Positions 23,112 through 34,672 of a stretch of 64,000 bases of DNA are shown here, in pieces; within the stretch, counting starts at the first letter, position 1, and every line of letters starts with the position of its first letter. Source of the stretch: Saccharina japonica (taxonomy: Eukaryota > Sar > Phaeophyceae > Laminariales > Laminariaceae); contig MEHQ01000752.1 in NCBI GenBank assembly GCA_008828725.1, positions 183,635 to 247,634 on the forward strand. Direction: 5' to 3'. The notes below the pieces were generated by a model. That model had not been told where the DNA came from. It did no database searches and saw only the letters and a program-made list of their open reading frames with translations. A program made the translations under genes and the position numbers.

Positions 23112-24191
23112 ATGGATGGGGCTGCAGCCACTGCGATGCAGGTGGCAACCCTTCGTGAGCAGGTGGAGGAGATGAGGAGATATCGTAAGCAGATGAAAAT
23201 GACGAGGATAGTATTGGCAGCAGCGAAGCTGAGTGCCGCAACGAACGAGGCTAAGCTCACGGACTTGGAGATGGCAGATATGAGGGATGCGCTGAGGCGG
23301 GTGGAGAAACTGGAGGCGCTGCGCACGTGGAGGGCTGAACTGATGGGCGATTTCAAGTCCTGTGCATCTGCGTTTGCTGCCGAAGGTCTGGATTGGAGGA
23401 CGGATGAATGCACGACTTTCGGTTCGGACCGTATTGCATGGATTGATCTTCAAATGCCCGAGATCCAGCTTATCGTGAAGAACGTGGAGAGAAGGCAAGA
23501 GGAGGCGAGGAGAGAACAAGCGGCAGTCAAGCTGGGAGCCGCGACGAGTGAGGCCCAGCGCGCTGATTTGGAGAGGACAACGGCAGAGCAGAGAAGGACA
23601 ACAGTTGGGACGACAGTGCGGCGACAAGGGCAGGAGGCCCACGCAGGCACGTTGACCACTGCTGTAAATCATACCCGCTCTGCGCCCATCCCCAAATTCG
23701 ATGAGGAAGGTACGAGAGAGGAAAACAGAGAGGATAAGGCAGACGGAGACGGAGAAAAACAAGCTGAGGAGCTAGGTGGAGAGCAGACCTCTCGGAGCGG
23801 CAGCAGTGCACAGTACGGGCAGGAGGCCCTGTCGCAGCGGCGTCCGATTGAGAGAAGCCCATTTGAGCCGGTTTGTTGGGTGAGCCCGGGCGCGCAAGAG
23901 AAGGTGGCTCCGTTTGCGCGCCACGTTGAAACCCACCCCGTGTTGACGAAGGAAATACCGTCACACGCGAAGGAGAACGTGGACAGAGAGATGGTCTTAT
24001 GTAGTGGCAGGAGGTTTCTGGAGGAGGAGCATAGAGTAGGAAACGAAGCGGACGGCGTTGGGACGGGCGGGGAGCAGGGGCATCAGCCGTTGCCACCGCC
24101 CCTGCCGCCGCGCCTCTGCCGCCGCCACCGCCCTCGCCACTCGCGGTTGGCACGCGTTCAGACCTCGAGACGGAGCAGCACGCCCTGGTAG
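23112..24191 (+). CDS. Gag-like coiled-coil ORF of LTR element 1
   Basis: About 359 residues opening about 80 bp after the left LTR. Residues 1-110 and roughly 120-175 are rich in Glu, Lys, Arg, Ala and Leu with heptad-like spacing (for example TLREQVEEMRRYRKQMK and VERRQEEARREQAAVK), suggesting two coiled coils. The rest is charged and low complexity. Position and composition fit a Gag-like structural protein, but no zinc knuckle or conserved capsid motif was seen, so the label is inferred from context. The ORF runs into the 200 bp tandem repeat below. Part of a fossil element. Confidence 0.5.
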   Translation: MDGAAATAMQVATLREQVEEMRRYRKQMKMTRIVLAAAKLSAATNEAKLTDLEMADMRDALRRVEKLEALRTWRAELMGDFKSCASAFAAEGLDWRTDECTTFGSDRIAWIDLQMPEIQLIVKNVERRQEEARREQAAVKLGAATSEAQRADLERTTAEQRRTTVGTTVRRQGQEAHAGTLTTAVNHTRSAPIPKFDEEGTREENREDKADGDGEKQAEELGGEQTSRSGSSAQYGQEALSQRRPIERSPFEPVCWVSPGAQEKVAPFARHVETHPVLTKEIPSHAKENVDREMVLCSGRRFLEEEHRVGNEADGVGTGGEQGHQPLPPPLPPRLCRRHRPRHSRLARVQTSRRSSTPW

Positions 24192-24471
24192 TGGCGAGCC
24201 GTTTGGTACTGGTGCATGGAGCCCTGGTATCATACGAGAAACGGAAGGAGGAGGACAAGGAGCAGCAAGAAGAGCAGGGGCACCAGCCGTTGCCACCGCC
24301 CTTGCCGCCGCGCCTCTGCCGCCGCCACCGCCCTCGCCACTCGCGGTTGGCACGCGTTCAGACCTCGAGGCGGAGCAGCACGCCCTGGTAGTGGCGAGCC
24401 GTTTGGTACTGGCGCATGGAGCCCTGGGATCATACGAGAAAGATAAGGAGGAGGAAGAGGAGGAGCATGAA
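24072..24471 (+). repeat. 200 bp tandem duplication inside element 1
   Basis: Two adjacent 200 bp units starting GAGCAGGGGCA and sharing GCCGTTGCCACCGCC, GGTTGGCACGCGTTCAG and ATACGAGAAA. The first halves of the two units are nearly identical, implying a duplication younger than the LTR divergence would suggest. Confidence 0.85.
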
Positions 24472-26373
24472 GAGGAGCAGCAGCAGCAGCAGCAGGGGAG
24501 CAAGGAGGGGCGGGGCGGTGGCAAGCAACATCATCTACAGCAAGGTTGTGTTTGGACCAGCATGGAAGCTGGACGGCGATGGCACCTGGTTGGTGGCCTC
24601 ATGCTTCCGTTCAGCCCTGATTGAGGTATACGCTTTGTTTGTGCTGCTTTATTGATTTATTGCGGAAGGATCGATTTGAAGGCTTTTTTTGTTGTTGATG
24701 TTTTTTGTACGTACGATGATGCCGCTACTGCTGGTCAGGTGTACTTGGTAGGTGTGTCGTAGGAGTAGGCTTGTTGACCACCTACTTCTATACTGATACG
24801 AGTAGTTGGTTCTGTTGTCTTGCGTTTTTTACGCTGGATGGTAGCCTACGTACTTGGCTTGGGGCTTGGAGAGGATGATGCACGCATGATAGGATTGAGT
24901 ACGCACGTGACGACTTGACGAGCCGAAATTATTATGTTTCGGTTGTGTACTTTGCTTCGATGCCGTGCTCGCTTCTTCTTGAATGCTGTTCTAAAGTGCC
25001 GTCGTACTGCTGTTGCACTGAAATGCTGTTTGATACCGTGCATAGTACACATATACTGGTTGTACTGCTATATCTGCCTTTAGACTATACTGTTGTATCT
25101 GTCTTGAGATACCGCGTGATGCGAGTACTATACTGCTGTTAGTATACCAGGTATACAGGTACCACCAGGTACAAGCAACTGCGAACGTACTACTGCTGAG
25201 ATAAGGTTATCATGGTACGGTGTTGGAATATCCTGGGCGTTGTGATATGATACGAATATGCGATGGAATGGAGTATTGATACAGAGAAAAAAACATTTGG
25301 GGCGATTCAGATTGACTGCTGTATGTGTGCTCTTCCGCCCTCCCTCCCTCCCCCCCTCCGTAGTGAATCAGTTATAGGTACGAGATGGTTCTGACCATTT
25401 ATTTATGTAGCACGCATGCTACGTACTTAAAGCAGGAGGAGTATACGCGGGGTAGGTGCTTTAACCACGTAATCATATAGCAGTTACTCTGCTATTTGTT
25501 GGCGATATGAAATATGCACTTGCACCTGTCTGATAACGGCATTCGAATCTTGATAAATACATTGATTGACTGGTTGACTGCTTGAAATGAGGATGTGAGA
25601 TTTATTATTTCAGTTTCAGAGTTGATTTCAATGAAGATACAGTCTGGTCTGGCTTGCTGGCCTGGGCGGCTTTTCTGGTAGTTCGGAAAATACATTGATT
25701 GACTGGTTGACTGATTGAACGAGGATTTGAGAATGAATGATTTTGATTGAGTTTCTGATTGGGCTTGTGGGGTTAAGATTGGGTTGTGGTTTTTATTTGA
25801 TGGTTTGCGGGTATTGAAAGTTCTACCTGTTTACTGATTAAAATAGTGAATACATTGTACGGTATTGAGATTTGTATTGTGGATTTTTCAGGTTTTGAGA
25901 TTCTTGCAACGTGCAGTGATTCTGAAGTTAGCACTACTGGATAAACTTGTGTCGACCTATTGACACCGAGCTGATGGCCGTCTGATTATCGAGGCCATAT
26001 GTCCCTAGTTTCGGCAGCTGAGTGTCTTGGAATATTGTTGAAGTTTGAGCCAGTATAGTTTAGATTTTGGTATTTGAATTTGAATGAATTTGCTTGAATT
26101 TGTGGTATTCAGTACTTTGAATTTGCTTGAGGTTTTGGGACATTGTGGTCCACTTTCGGTACGTGAATTTGGAATGTGTTATATTGATTCGGGATGATGA
26201 TTTGCGGTTTTCGTGACAGCTATGAGGTGTGACCATGCTATGATACTGAGATGCTTTATTGCCATACTGTTCACCATGCAGGGAGGATATTAGTTGATGG
26301 GACTGTACACCTGTTCGGTATGCATACTGCGGATGTGTGGTGTCGCACAGTATTGATTGCAAAGCAAGGATGA

Positions 26374-26641
26374 TATTGATTGTGCTTGTACTCGATACAG
26401 CAGGTACGATGGTGGTTACAGGTATTTGGGAGTTCATATACTTGATGAGGCTTTATTGTGTGGTCCCGTACTTGTGACTTGGCTTGCTTACTTCGCTACG
26501 AGCTCTGCGTCGAGGTCCACTTCGATGTCCTATAATATATCTACTTACCTACGTGGTTTATGTCTTCATGAGGAGCGCTCCAGCACCTTGACCCTGTCTG
26601 CCTGTGTAAGGGCCCGTCATGCGCCCGAGGTTGTATCAACA
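26374..26641 (+). repeat. Right LTR of element 1
   Basis: 268 bp matching the left LTR end to end, followed by the duplicated CAAGG. The preceding bases (AAAGCAAGGATGA) are purine-rich and may be the polypurine tract. Confidence 0.88.
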
Positions 26642-26646
26642 CAAGG

Positions 26647-28334
26647 CCACCTTATAATCGGTCCGCCTTTTAAGGATGGCATTTTTGAAACACCTCGCAA
26701 GGCCGTAAATGCCCCCCCCATGCCAGGTAGCCGAGTGGCCGCCGGTGTTATCTTGGCTACGGGCGACGTCCAACTGGCAACAACCATTGTAAGACCCCCT
26801 CTCAGCTCTGAAGGCGATGGTGACTACGAGCAGGGATCCGTTATGCTCGAAGGCATTGCAAGTCAAAAGCGGATTGTAACGAATCCGACATCGCGCACGG
26901 CGGTACCGTCGAAAAGACATACGAAGTAGAGGTTTCAGATGAGATCCAAAACTCCAGTCTAGATCGGAATGATCTCTACACTTTGGCTTGATATCCCAAG
27001 AATGGATTTGGGCGAAAACACGGGCGGTCCTTGTCCTTGGCGACGAGTGTTGCGCGGCCGCCTTTGACCTAGCGGATGTTTTCCAGCCCGAACTGTTTCC
27101 TGTTTGAAGGCATCCTCGCTTTCTTCTTCTCGGTTGCCTGGGAATGGACATGGGCGGTCCGATATCCTGATGCGTGTTGTCGAGCGACCATAACTCCAAT
27201 GCAAGCTTGACGGGTAAGAGCTTGCAGCGATATTTTCAAACGCAAAATCGGGATCACCGACGACGGGCGACATATACTTTACCTTCGCTCCGCACAACAA
27301 CCAGAGCAGGACCAACGCAGACGCACTGTAATGTAATCCCGCCCCTGCCCTCAAGCACGACTCTACAACGAAGAGAGTTCACCAGCAGCCCACATACTGT
27401 TTGCCGTCAACCCCACTCTGCCGAACAAATGTCAGTAGTGATTTAACACGACACCTTTTTTTGTGCATAGACAGCGACAGGGGCATCCGCTTCACCCCCC
27501 CCCCCCTCCCCGTCATCTCTTCTTGTCTATTTCGTCTGCCCCATTCTTTTGGGGACGATGCGCAGTCAATATTTGCCTTTCATTGCATAATTTCCACCGG
27601 AAAAACACGCACTGACTAGGGGGGGAGCCTTCAAATAGTCATAACCGCTTTACATCATGGATAGATCGACTGTGGGCGAAACAATGAATCAGAAGGGCTT
27701 CCATTGATCGGATAGTCCGCCGTCAAGCGGAGATCTGAGAGTCTCCAACTTGAATCTGACGCTCACCCTCTACTGTCTACTAATCGTTCTTGGTTGCCTC
27801 CACTGCTGTCTGCCCTCTCCTTCTCGTCGCTTTCGTCTCTCTCCACGAAAAAACAGCGTTCTGCACTTGCGTGCTCCCGTCCCGATCAAAGCACAAATGC
27901 CCCCGAAAACCAATCTCTGGAACCATCCACCCTTTTCATATTATCCCTAATTCCTGAAGTGTTTTATTTTTCCTGTCATATACGTACGTCCATATCCTAC
28001 TGCATATTTACGTCCATGTCTTCCTGCATCTTTACTTCCTTATATTACTGCATATTTTTCCCATCTATGCCCAAACACCAGGTTGTCTAACAACCCTGCA
28101 CTTTGGCCCCTGCTTCACGAAGTATTTGCTTGTATCAATGCCTCTTCGTGTGGAGCGGAAAAAACGCGAGGGGGGGGTCGTACATACCCCCGCCGCCGGC
28201 CCCTGCGCCCCGCTCCACACATGCCTCCTCACAAACAAAAGCGACTGGCACGCCTCCCAGGCTACACTCGCCCACAATCAGTCTACACTCCCATCAAGAA
28301 GACGTGTGTCATTTTCCTAGTGTTAATGTCCAGC
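26647..28334. other. Unassigned region with coding-like stretches
   Basis: The plus strand just right of the target site (to about 26,928) and the minus strand at 26,959-27,354 each contain protein-like runs (for example VVGDPDFAFENIAASSYP on the minus strand). They overlap, so at most one can be real, and I recognise neither. From 27,400 to 28,334 I see no gene; a poly-C run lies near 27,498. Confidence 0.3.
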
Positions 28335-29625
28335 TCTACGTTATACCCCACCCCCCCCACGCGTCGGTTGGCAACGACGCTGTAAAACACGCCACTCGCT
28401 GCATGAGCTAGACAACCAGGGTGTCGTTTTTTTATTTTATTTTGGCGCTCACCAAAGCTGGCGGTCGAGTAGATCATTTGTGCGGGGTGTGTGTGTGTGT
28501 GCGGGGTGGAGAACCTTTGCTCCGCACAAGGGGAATGGTCGTATCACGTAGTGTTAATATGGTAAGGCATCCGCGAGGCAGTTACATAGTAAAACCCATT
28601 GCTGTCTCTGGAAGTGGCCACACCAGAAATTAAATTAACTCATTGAAGCTGTCGTCCATATGCAAGTCCGCCTCAGAGGTGGTTCTTAGCAGGATGCAGC
28701 TCACCCTCCATGCGACTCGCCCAATACCTCACGGCGCTTCGCGCTTGGTGCAAGAAATGTCTGCCTGGTTGGTGAAAACCCAACGCGCTCCGTCCCGGCA
28801 TTGTAGGGATGCGAGGGTCTATGGTCATATGACTACGGCCGTGCACAACATGAGTACCCCCCCCCCCCCAGTCTAGTTGGTGAAAACCCAACGTGCTCCG
28901 TCTCGGCATTGTAGGGATGCGAGGGTCTATGGTCATATGACTACGGCCGTGCATGACATGAGTGCACCTCCCCCCCCCCCCCCAGTCTACGTTATACCCC
29001 CCCTTTAAATATTTTATAAATGTATACCTGGTAGGTTAATTTGGCGTCGGTTGACAAATAAGCTGTAAAACACGCCTCTCACTGCGTGAGTTCGACAACC
29101 AGGGTACCGTTTTTTTGTTTTTGTTTGGCGTTCACCCATGCTGGCGGTCTTGTTAGATCATTTGTGCGGGGTTGATAACCTCATCTCCGCACAAGGGGAA
29201 TGGTCGTATCATGTAGTGTGTATACGATAAGGCATCCACGAGGCAGATACGTAGTGATACCCATTGCTGTCTCTGGAAGTGGCCACACCAGAAATTAAAT
29301 CAATTCATTGGAGGCTGTCGTCCATATGCAAGTCCGCCTCACAGGTGGTTCTTAGCAGGATGCGGCTCACTCTCCATGCGACTCGCCCAATACCTCACGG
29401 CGCTTCGCGCTTCGTGTAAGCAATGTCTGCCTGGCTGGTGAAAACCCAACGTGCTCCGTCCCGGCATTGTAGGGATGCGCGGGTCTGTGGTCATGCGACC
29501 ACGGTCGTGCACGATATGAGTACACCCCCCGCCCCCAGTGCTCCGTCTCGAAAGGGATGCGTGGTCAATGGTCAAATGACTAAGGCAAGCAACAAAAGAG
29601 TACGCCCCCCCCCCCCCCCAACAAG
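28335..29625 (+). repeat. Tandem repeat block with poly-C-ended units
   Basis: Two long units of about 650-680 bp (from about 28,335 and 28,985) share TACGTTATACCCC, GCTGTAAAACACGCC, GACAACCAGGGT, GATCATTTGTGCGGGG and CACCAGAAATTAAAT. Inside them a smaller unit of about 90-100 bp recurs near 28,784, 28,883, 29,448 and 29,538: GTGCTCCGTC.CG, AGGGATGCG, GGTCATATGACTA.GGC and GAGTACACC, ending in a long C run. A further inverted copy lies at 40,886-40,970. Confidence 0.85.
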
Positions 29626-29639
29626 GTTTAGGTCAACGC

Positions 29640-32600
29640 GAGGCTTCCTCCGGTTTATCTTGTGTCCAGCTCTATGCGAACGGAGCCGATCTTTTCGCTG
29701 CCGCTGTCGATTGTCCAGCCTCCCCTTGCGAACGTACCACTCGCCGCGACGAACCCCTCCTGCGCAGACAAATCGATAGGGAACAAAACGTTGCCAGGGG
29801 TAAGTGCGAGCAGCTTTGAAATAATTATATGTCCAGCGTCCTTTGCCCGAAATATATACGCCGACAAGGAAGGGCGGTCAATCCTGCAAAAAGTGTACAG
29901 CTAGTCTTCTACTCGAAGTACAACTCAAATTGACACCGACACACTCAATCCTGCGGAAAACGTACGGCCGAGGCATCGATGGTGTCCGGGTCGTTGGCTC
30001 TGCTGCGTGTGCGTGTGACTCGAGGATAAAACCAACACGCGTTCCGAGACAGTGGAGACAATAATGTTTCTCGTTTACACGCTCGCAAGGTTCGAGAAGA
30101 CCGCGCTCGGCTTGGCGTGCTACACACGTACTGGTTGTCTCGCATCTAGAGACTCCGGAAACCCTGCTGCACATGCCGGTCGAAATTCTACGGTGTCTTG
30201 ATTGCTTTACAGCTTTTATGATGCTGCCCTTCGGCGATCTAAGCTACTTCTGCAGCAGGAGATACAGCCGTTTCGTCGGCCGTGCGTACTGACGAGTTGA
30301 GAGCAAGACCAATCTCACAGCGGAACAACTGCGGTCGACGAAGTCCACCCTGTAGTTGTGCTTGGTGACATCCTGTTCGGCTTCGGCTTCGGCACACTTG
30401 CGCTTCCACTTGAGGAGAGGCGTCAGGTCGACGTGGACGTCCCTCGCGAGGTGGATTTGGCAGTTCGCGCACCTTCACATGCGAGGAGAATATAGAAATA
30501 AGCAGTCGACATCAATCGGAGAGAAATGAAAGAATCGAGACCAAACCGAAAGGACGGCACGGACAAGATACACATATATTTAACTCGGGTTTCACAAAAA
30601 CGAGGTTCCTGCAGTTCGTTCTCGTGGCCGTACACAAGCAGAGCGCTATCATGGAATTCCCCGCTCTCAAAATTGCAGCAAACTACGTACATATAGTTGA
30701 AGTTTGTTTTGCCGACAATGAAGAACGGGTTTCGGGATAACTGCACCTCTTCAGATTCCAACGGCTGAGCACGCCTACACTGGACACTGGGGAAAACGTT
30801 CCGCTGGCAGGGTCCTGTCGGAGGCGTACGGCGTGGGGATATCCAGGGAGCACGGAGTGGTTTGATTTGGTTCTTGTTCACACTCAGGGGTTCCGAGGAT
30901 CCAACTAGCTGCACTTGCCAACGGAGGGTCAGCTAGTTGGTCATGAGGCTACCGTAGTTCTCCTCAGGCTGGGAAATGTCTAGAGGACGAGTCTACCGCA
31001 AACATAGCGACGATATATTTCGTCGAGCTTCCGAGAAGATCCACCACCGCTACGAAGACAAGATATGGCATCCCGACGGTCAATGGCCGTAATGGATGTG
31101 CATCGGCCGTCGAACAGTTCGGGGTCTACATGTAGTTGTAAATCGAAGTACCTGGTGCGACACGTTGACCCTGAAGCTACCTCGGAAGTTGGCTTTGTTG
31201 ATGTTCATGATGCTCATGATGATTTCGGGCCCGGGCTCTTCTATCATCTCGCCCACCCACTCCTCCTGAACTCGTACAGAGCAACGGAATAGAGCATCCT
31301 CAGGTTCAGCAAAGCCACCCGATCTAGTGTACGTACGTGCATCTGGTAAAATTCGCGTTGTGCCAATATATGACTCATCGATTCCCAGCTCAAAGCGCTC
31401 CACCATCTGACTTAGATTCCATCACATATAGAGAAAGAGGAACACCGGTGAGATTACAGCACTCCACACGGTGAACGGCTGCTCAAAACATGTCTACGCA
31501 ACCAAGGTTGATACCTTGTCGAATGAACCCAAGCTGTAGTCCTGGCCGAGCTGGGTTTTCAGATCGACGACATCGCGAGACGTAATGAACTCTCCAGAAA
31601 CCAACTTGAAAGGATGCCTGCGAATAGGGTGGAGGGTCGAATGCGTCACCATTTTACGAGCCGTCATCGGTTCACGGGTTGTCGCAAATGCAAGAACCGT
31701 TGATCGCATCAGGCATTCTGCGCGAAATGATTCAAATTTCACTGAAACTACCACAAAATATCACGGCGACAAGCCCTCAGGCGCGCTGTACCAAGTCAAC
31801 AACGGGCTTCAGTACTGAGGGCCACAATACGAAGCTACATGCGCACACCAGGTGCCAGCTGGGCGACGGCAAGGGTCCAACTGGAAGAGCTCCGCGTATA
31901 TGCGCTGTGTCCGTTTGTCGGTGTCTACTTGTATTGTTGCAATACACAACATGCCAGCCGGGGTGAAACAGCTAGGTGGAGAAAAACACAAAACAAAGGG
32001 GCTGTTATATATCACACGATATTCAAACTGCAGAGTATGCTGCTATTAATAAAGGGTTTATGAGGTTTACCAACTAAAACACCGGGGCGACCGCCGCTTT
32101 TGCGACAAAGGACTACGGTAGAAGGTGCAAGGTGCACAGGGTTTTCAGACCCCCAAACACGTTGTACGCAATACTTTCTGTTGGCGGACACACAACGTAC
32201 AGAGGAGTATCCATAGTGAGCTTGGTGGCACCCGAAACTGCCCGCGTGCCGCCCTGGCCTTTTGCAGACTGCCCATACGTGCCCTCCATGTCAGAGGGGT
32301 CGATCTCAAGGGAATCCCTGGCCGTCTTGCCCCACTTCTTTTGCCAAATCCTTTGAACATACCACACGGCAAGCGGCAAACGTTGTAGGAGGGGGAGGCG
32401 GGGGAAATTCGAGGGTCAAAATGCGTCGCAATAGGCGTAGAGTGCTCAGCTGTGGAGGATGAAACCGGTCGCTCCCACATTAATCGACGTGTCAGATCAA
32501 GAGGAATTTGGGCACGCCGTCAGCGGAACGGACTGTCGACAAGAGCGTCGACGGCCACACAACAGGCCAGGTGGAAGCCCTACCCGCCAAAACAAAGTAC

Positions 32601-34108
32601 CACAATATCTCACCAGAACATGCGGTCGATATTGCAGTGATGAAAGAAGAATGCGGGGTCAAAAGATGCTGTCTCGTTCTCCCCCATGTCGCCGCTATGG
32701 CACCCCACCTGGCCACCTACAGCGAGGTGAATCTCGTCGTGAGGTTGCTCCAAAGATGTGTGCCACTTGCCCGTACTGCAAACGTAAAAAAAATCGTTTG
32801 AATTAAGGGTAGCGGAAGTCAGATTTGGTTACACGGTCGGTCCGAAAAAGGACCGAATCGTGACCCGGAGTTTCTTTCTATTACGTTCCTACTCTCGATG
32901 TGTGACGAGACCTCCGAATCGACTTCAGACAGAACGCTTCGGGAAGAATATCATGCATCGCCTATATATCCGTTCAAAACATCTTCACAATTGCAGCAAC
33001 GGAACGCGGGGCGCCCATACAAGTCGTGCCTGTTGTTGTTCGAGAAGCTGTTGTAGTCGGGGGCTTGGAGGCTCCTCCTTAGGCGCTCGTACGTTTTCCC
33101 GTCCTGAACCGTCGATGACGCGTCCTGACAAACAGCATTAACAACCACGTCGATATTCGGTTTCAACTTCCCGGTGTAAGCTACTGGTGACACTAAAATC
33201 GCGCAGAATACTGCAAACGGCGGGGGACCTAACCCGTTTCGGCGGTTTGAAGAGACAATACAGCACCCGATCAACGGCGGATCCGAAGAGATTCCCTGCA
33301 CGGGAGGGGGTGTTTGAACGCGGTTCGCAGGGTCGCCCTGAGCGCACCGATCGTCTCTCAGCCGACCACCGTGGTAAACCGAACGCTAGGCCAAAATCCG
33401 GACTATCTGATACGTCCAGCCCAAGGAGAGATACCTGGGCATCCCCCACGAGAGCCTTCTTGACGTGGTCGTTGAGAGCTCCCACTAGGCCTCCGGGTTT
33501 GCGGTACCGCTTCTCCATGGCCTTATTGTGCTTCTGTCCCTCAGCGGCCACACCGTCCAACATGCTTGCGTAGAAAGAGGACATCGGGTACCGTACCGTG
33601 TGTGTGCCCTGCCGGGTTTGCACGCCCCGACAAGGTAAAGAACACTGCGTTAGTGCACGATTCAAAAGCGTGCAAGGGCTTGAGTGATTTGTTTTTTTAA
33701 GTTTCAGCTATTTCGTGCGAGTAGCCTTCAATCGAAATCGTGCTCGCGCATCCTTCGAACTCGTTAACTGCACACACAGGCCGGTGTTTTGGGTGCCACT
33801 GTACATGTGTACCTTCCGCGTAGACGATGTCTCACCGCTTTTTTGGAGAAGTCCGCCACCGGAAGTTTATCAGGGTCCTGGTGCTGCGCCGACGACCCGA
33901 TGTTCACGGGAAAGGTGAAGCGTCGGAGTGGATTCTGGACCTCCTGCACCATCCGCAGGTGGGTGTCGAAAACGTCCAGGATGAACGAGATTTTATCAAG
34001 CTCGGTGAATCGCACATTTGCAACACTCATGTTTGAAGACTCGAGCACGAGCCCTTTGGCTTGCTACGTAAATGACAAGAGGAACCGTCTAAGAGCGATG
34101 CACCAACC
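29640..34108 (-). pseudogene. Degraded minus-strand coding stretch, family unknown
   Basis: A succession of minus-strand stretches has natural protein composition, unlike the rest of the window. They lie around 29,655-29,867 (IISKLLALTPGNVLFPIDL), 30,600-30,760 (NPFFIVGKTNFNYMYVV), 31,180-31,406, 31,510-31,750, 32,130-32,330, 33,380-33,600 (GLVGALNDHVKKALVGDAQV) and 33,800-34,048 (FTELDKISFILDVFDTHLRM). Together they look like the remains of one or more long genes or of a large virus-like or transposon-like element, decayed with multiple breaks. I recognise no family motif. The series seems to resume at 38,204-39,640 beyond LTR element 2, so that element landed inside it. Confidence 0.4.
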
Positions 34109-34113
34109 GCTTC

Positions 34114-34660
34114 TGTTAGCATAAGGACGTTGAGATCCATACGTATATATTGTGATGTGCAGTCACTACGCACTGATACTATCTTGGTCTAGATATTCGG
34201 GTAAATGCAATATGCGGATAGATTACGAGTTTGTCTTACTCGTAGTGCGCTGTATTGTGTATTGTATGTCCAAAGCATTTCCGTAAGGAACGATGCTGAG
34301 AACGTTGCTAGAACGTGACTATAACGTTGTAGAGGACATTTCAGGGAACGGTACACACTACGGTAGAATGTAACTGTCCGTAGCATGGGCATTGTACCGA
34401 GATGATCAGGTGCAGGCATCGCCTACCTCGATCACTCTCCTCTACTCTACTCTACTCCACTTTCTACTCCTCTTCTCTTCTCTTCTTCTCCCTTTCCATT
34501 GATCTCTCAGATCAATCTTCTTTCCAATATGGCGAAATAAGCGCGTTTTCACACCATGAATTTTCTTCTTCGCCACAAGTGAACTTCACAGACACTTCGG
34601 TGCCACCTCTGCCATCTCTCTCCACAGAGACAGAGCCTCGACACACGCGTCAGTCTTTCA
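34114..34660 (+). repeat. Left LTR of element 2
   Basis: 547 bp, beginning TGTTAGCATAAGG and ending GTCTTTCA. It includes a pyrimidine-rich CTACTCTACTC tract and a GATCTCTCAGATC palindrome that are also in the right LTR. Confidence 0.9.
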
Positions 34661-34672
34661 GGTTATGAGCCT
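34661..34672 (+). other. Primer-binding site (half initiator tRNA-Met type)
   Basis: GGTTATGAGCCT starts at the first base after the left LTR. Its complement, GGCTCATAACC, is the typical anticodon-loop sequence of initiator tRNA-Met, with the CAT anticodon in the centre. Copia-type elements use this internal site rather than the tRNA 3' end. The match rests on general knowledge of tRNA-Met; no tRNA from this organism was compared. Confidence 0.75.

Larger units (their letters stand above)
22762..26641 (+). mobile_element. LTR element 1 (3.88 kb, gag-like ORF only)
   Basis: Fossil LTR element bounded by two 268 bp direct LTRs and a 5 bp target duplication, CAAGG, at 22,757-22,761 and 26,642-26,646. 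The termini are TATTGAT and ATCAACA, a near-canonical short inverted repeat. The LTRs differ at about 16 of 268 positions by eye (near 6 percent), so the insertion is of moderate age. The internal region has one long gag-like coiled-coil ORF (23,112-24,191) and no recognisable protease, reverse transcriptase or integrase. It therefore reads as a non-autonomous derivative whose family cannot be set from pol. No clear primer-binding site was recognised after the left LTR. Confidence 0.85.

Noticed and set aside
23527-24524. Long minus-strand frames opposite the gag-like ORF
   Set aside because: Ser/Pro/Cys-rich shadows of the GC-rich, GAG/GCC-biased plus-strand ORF.
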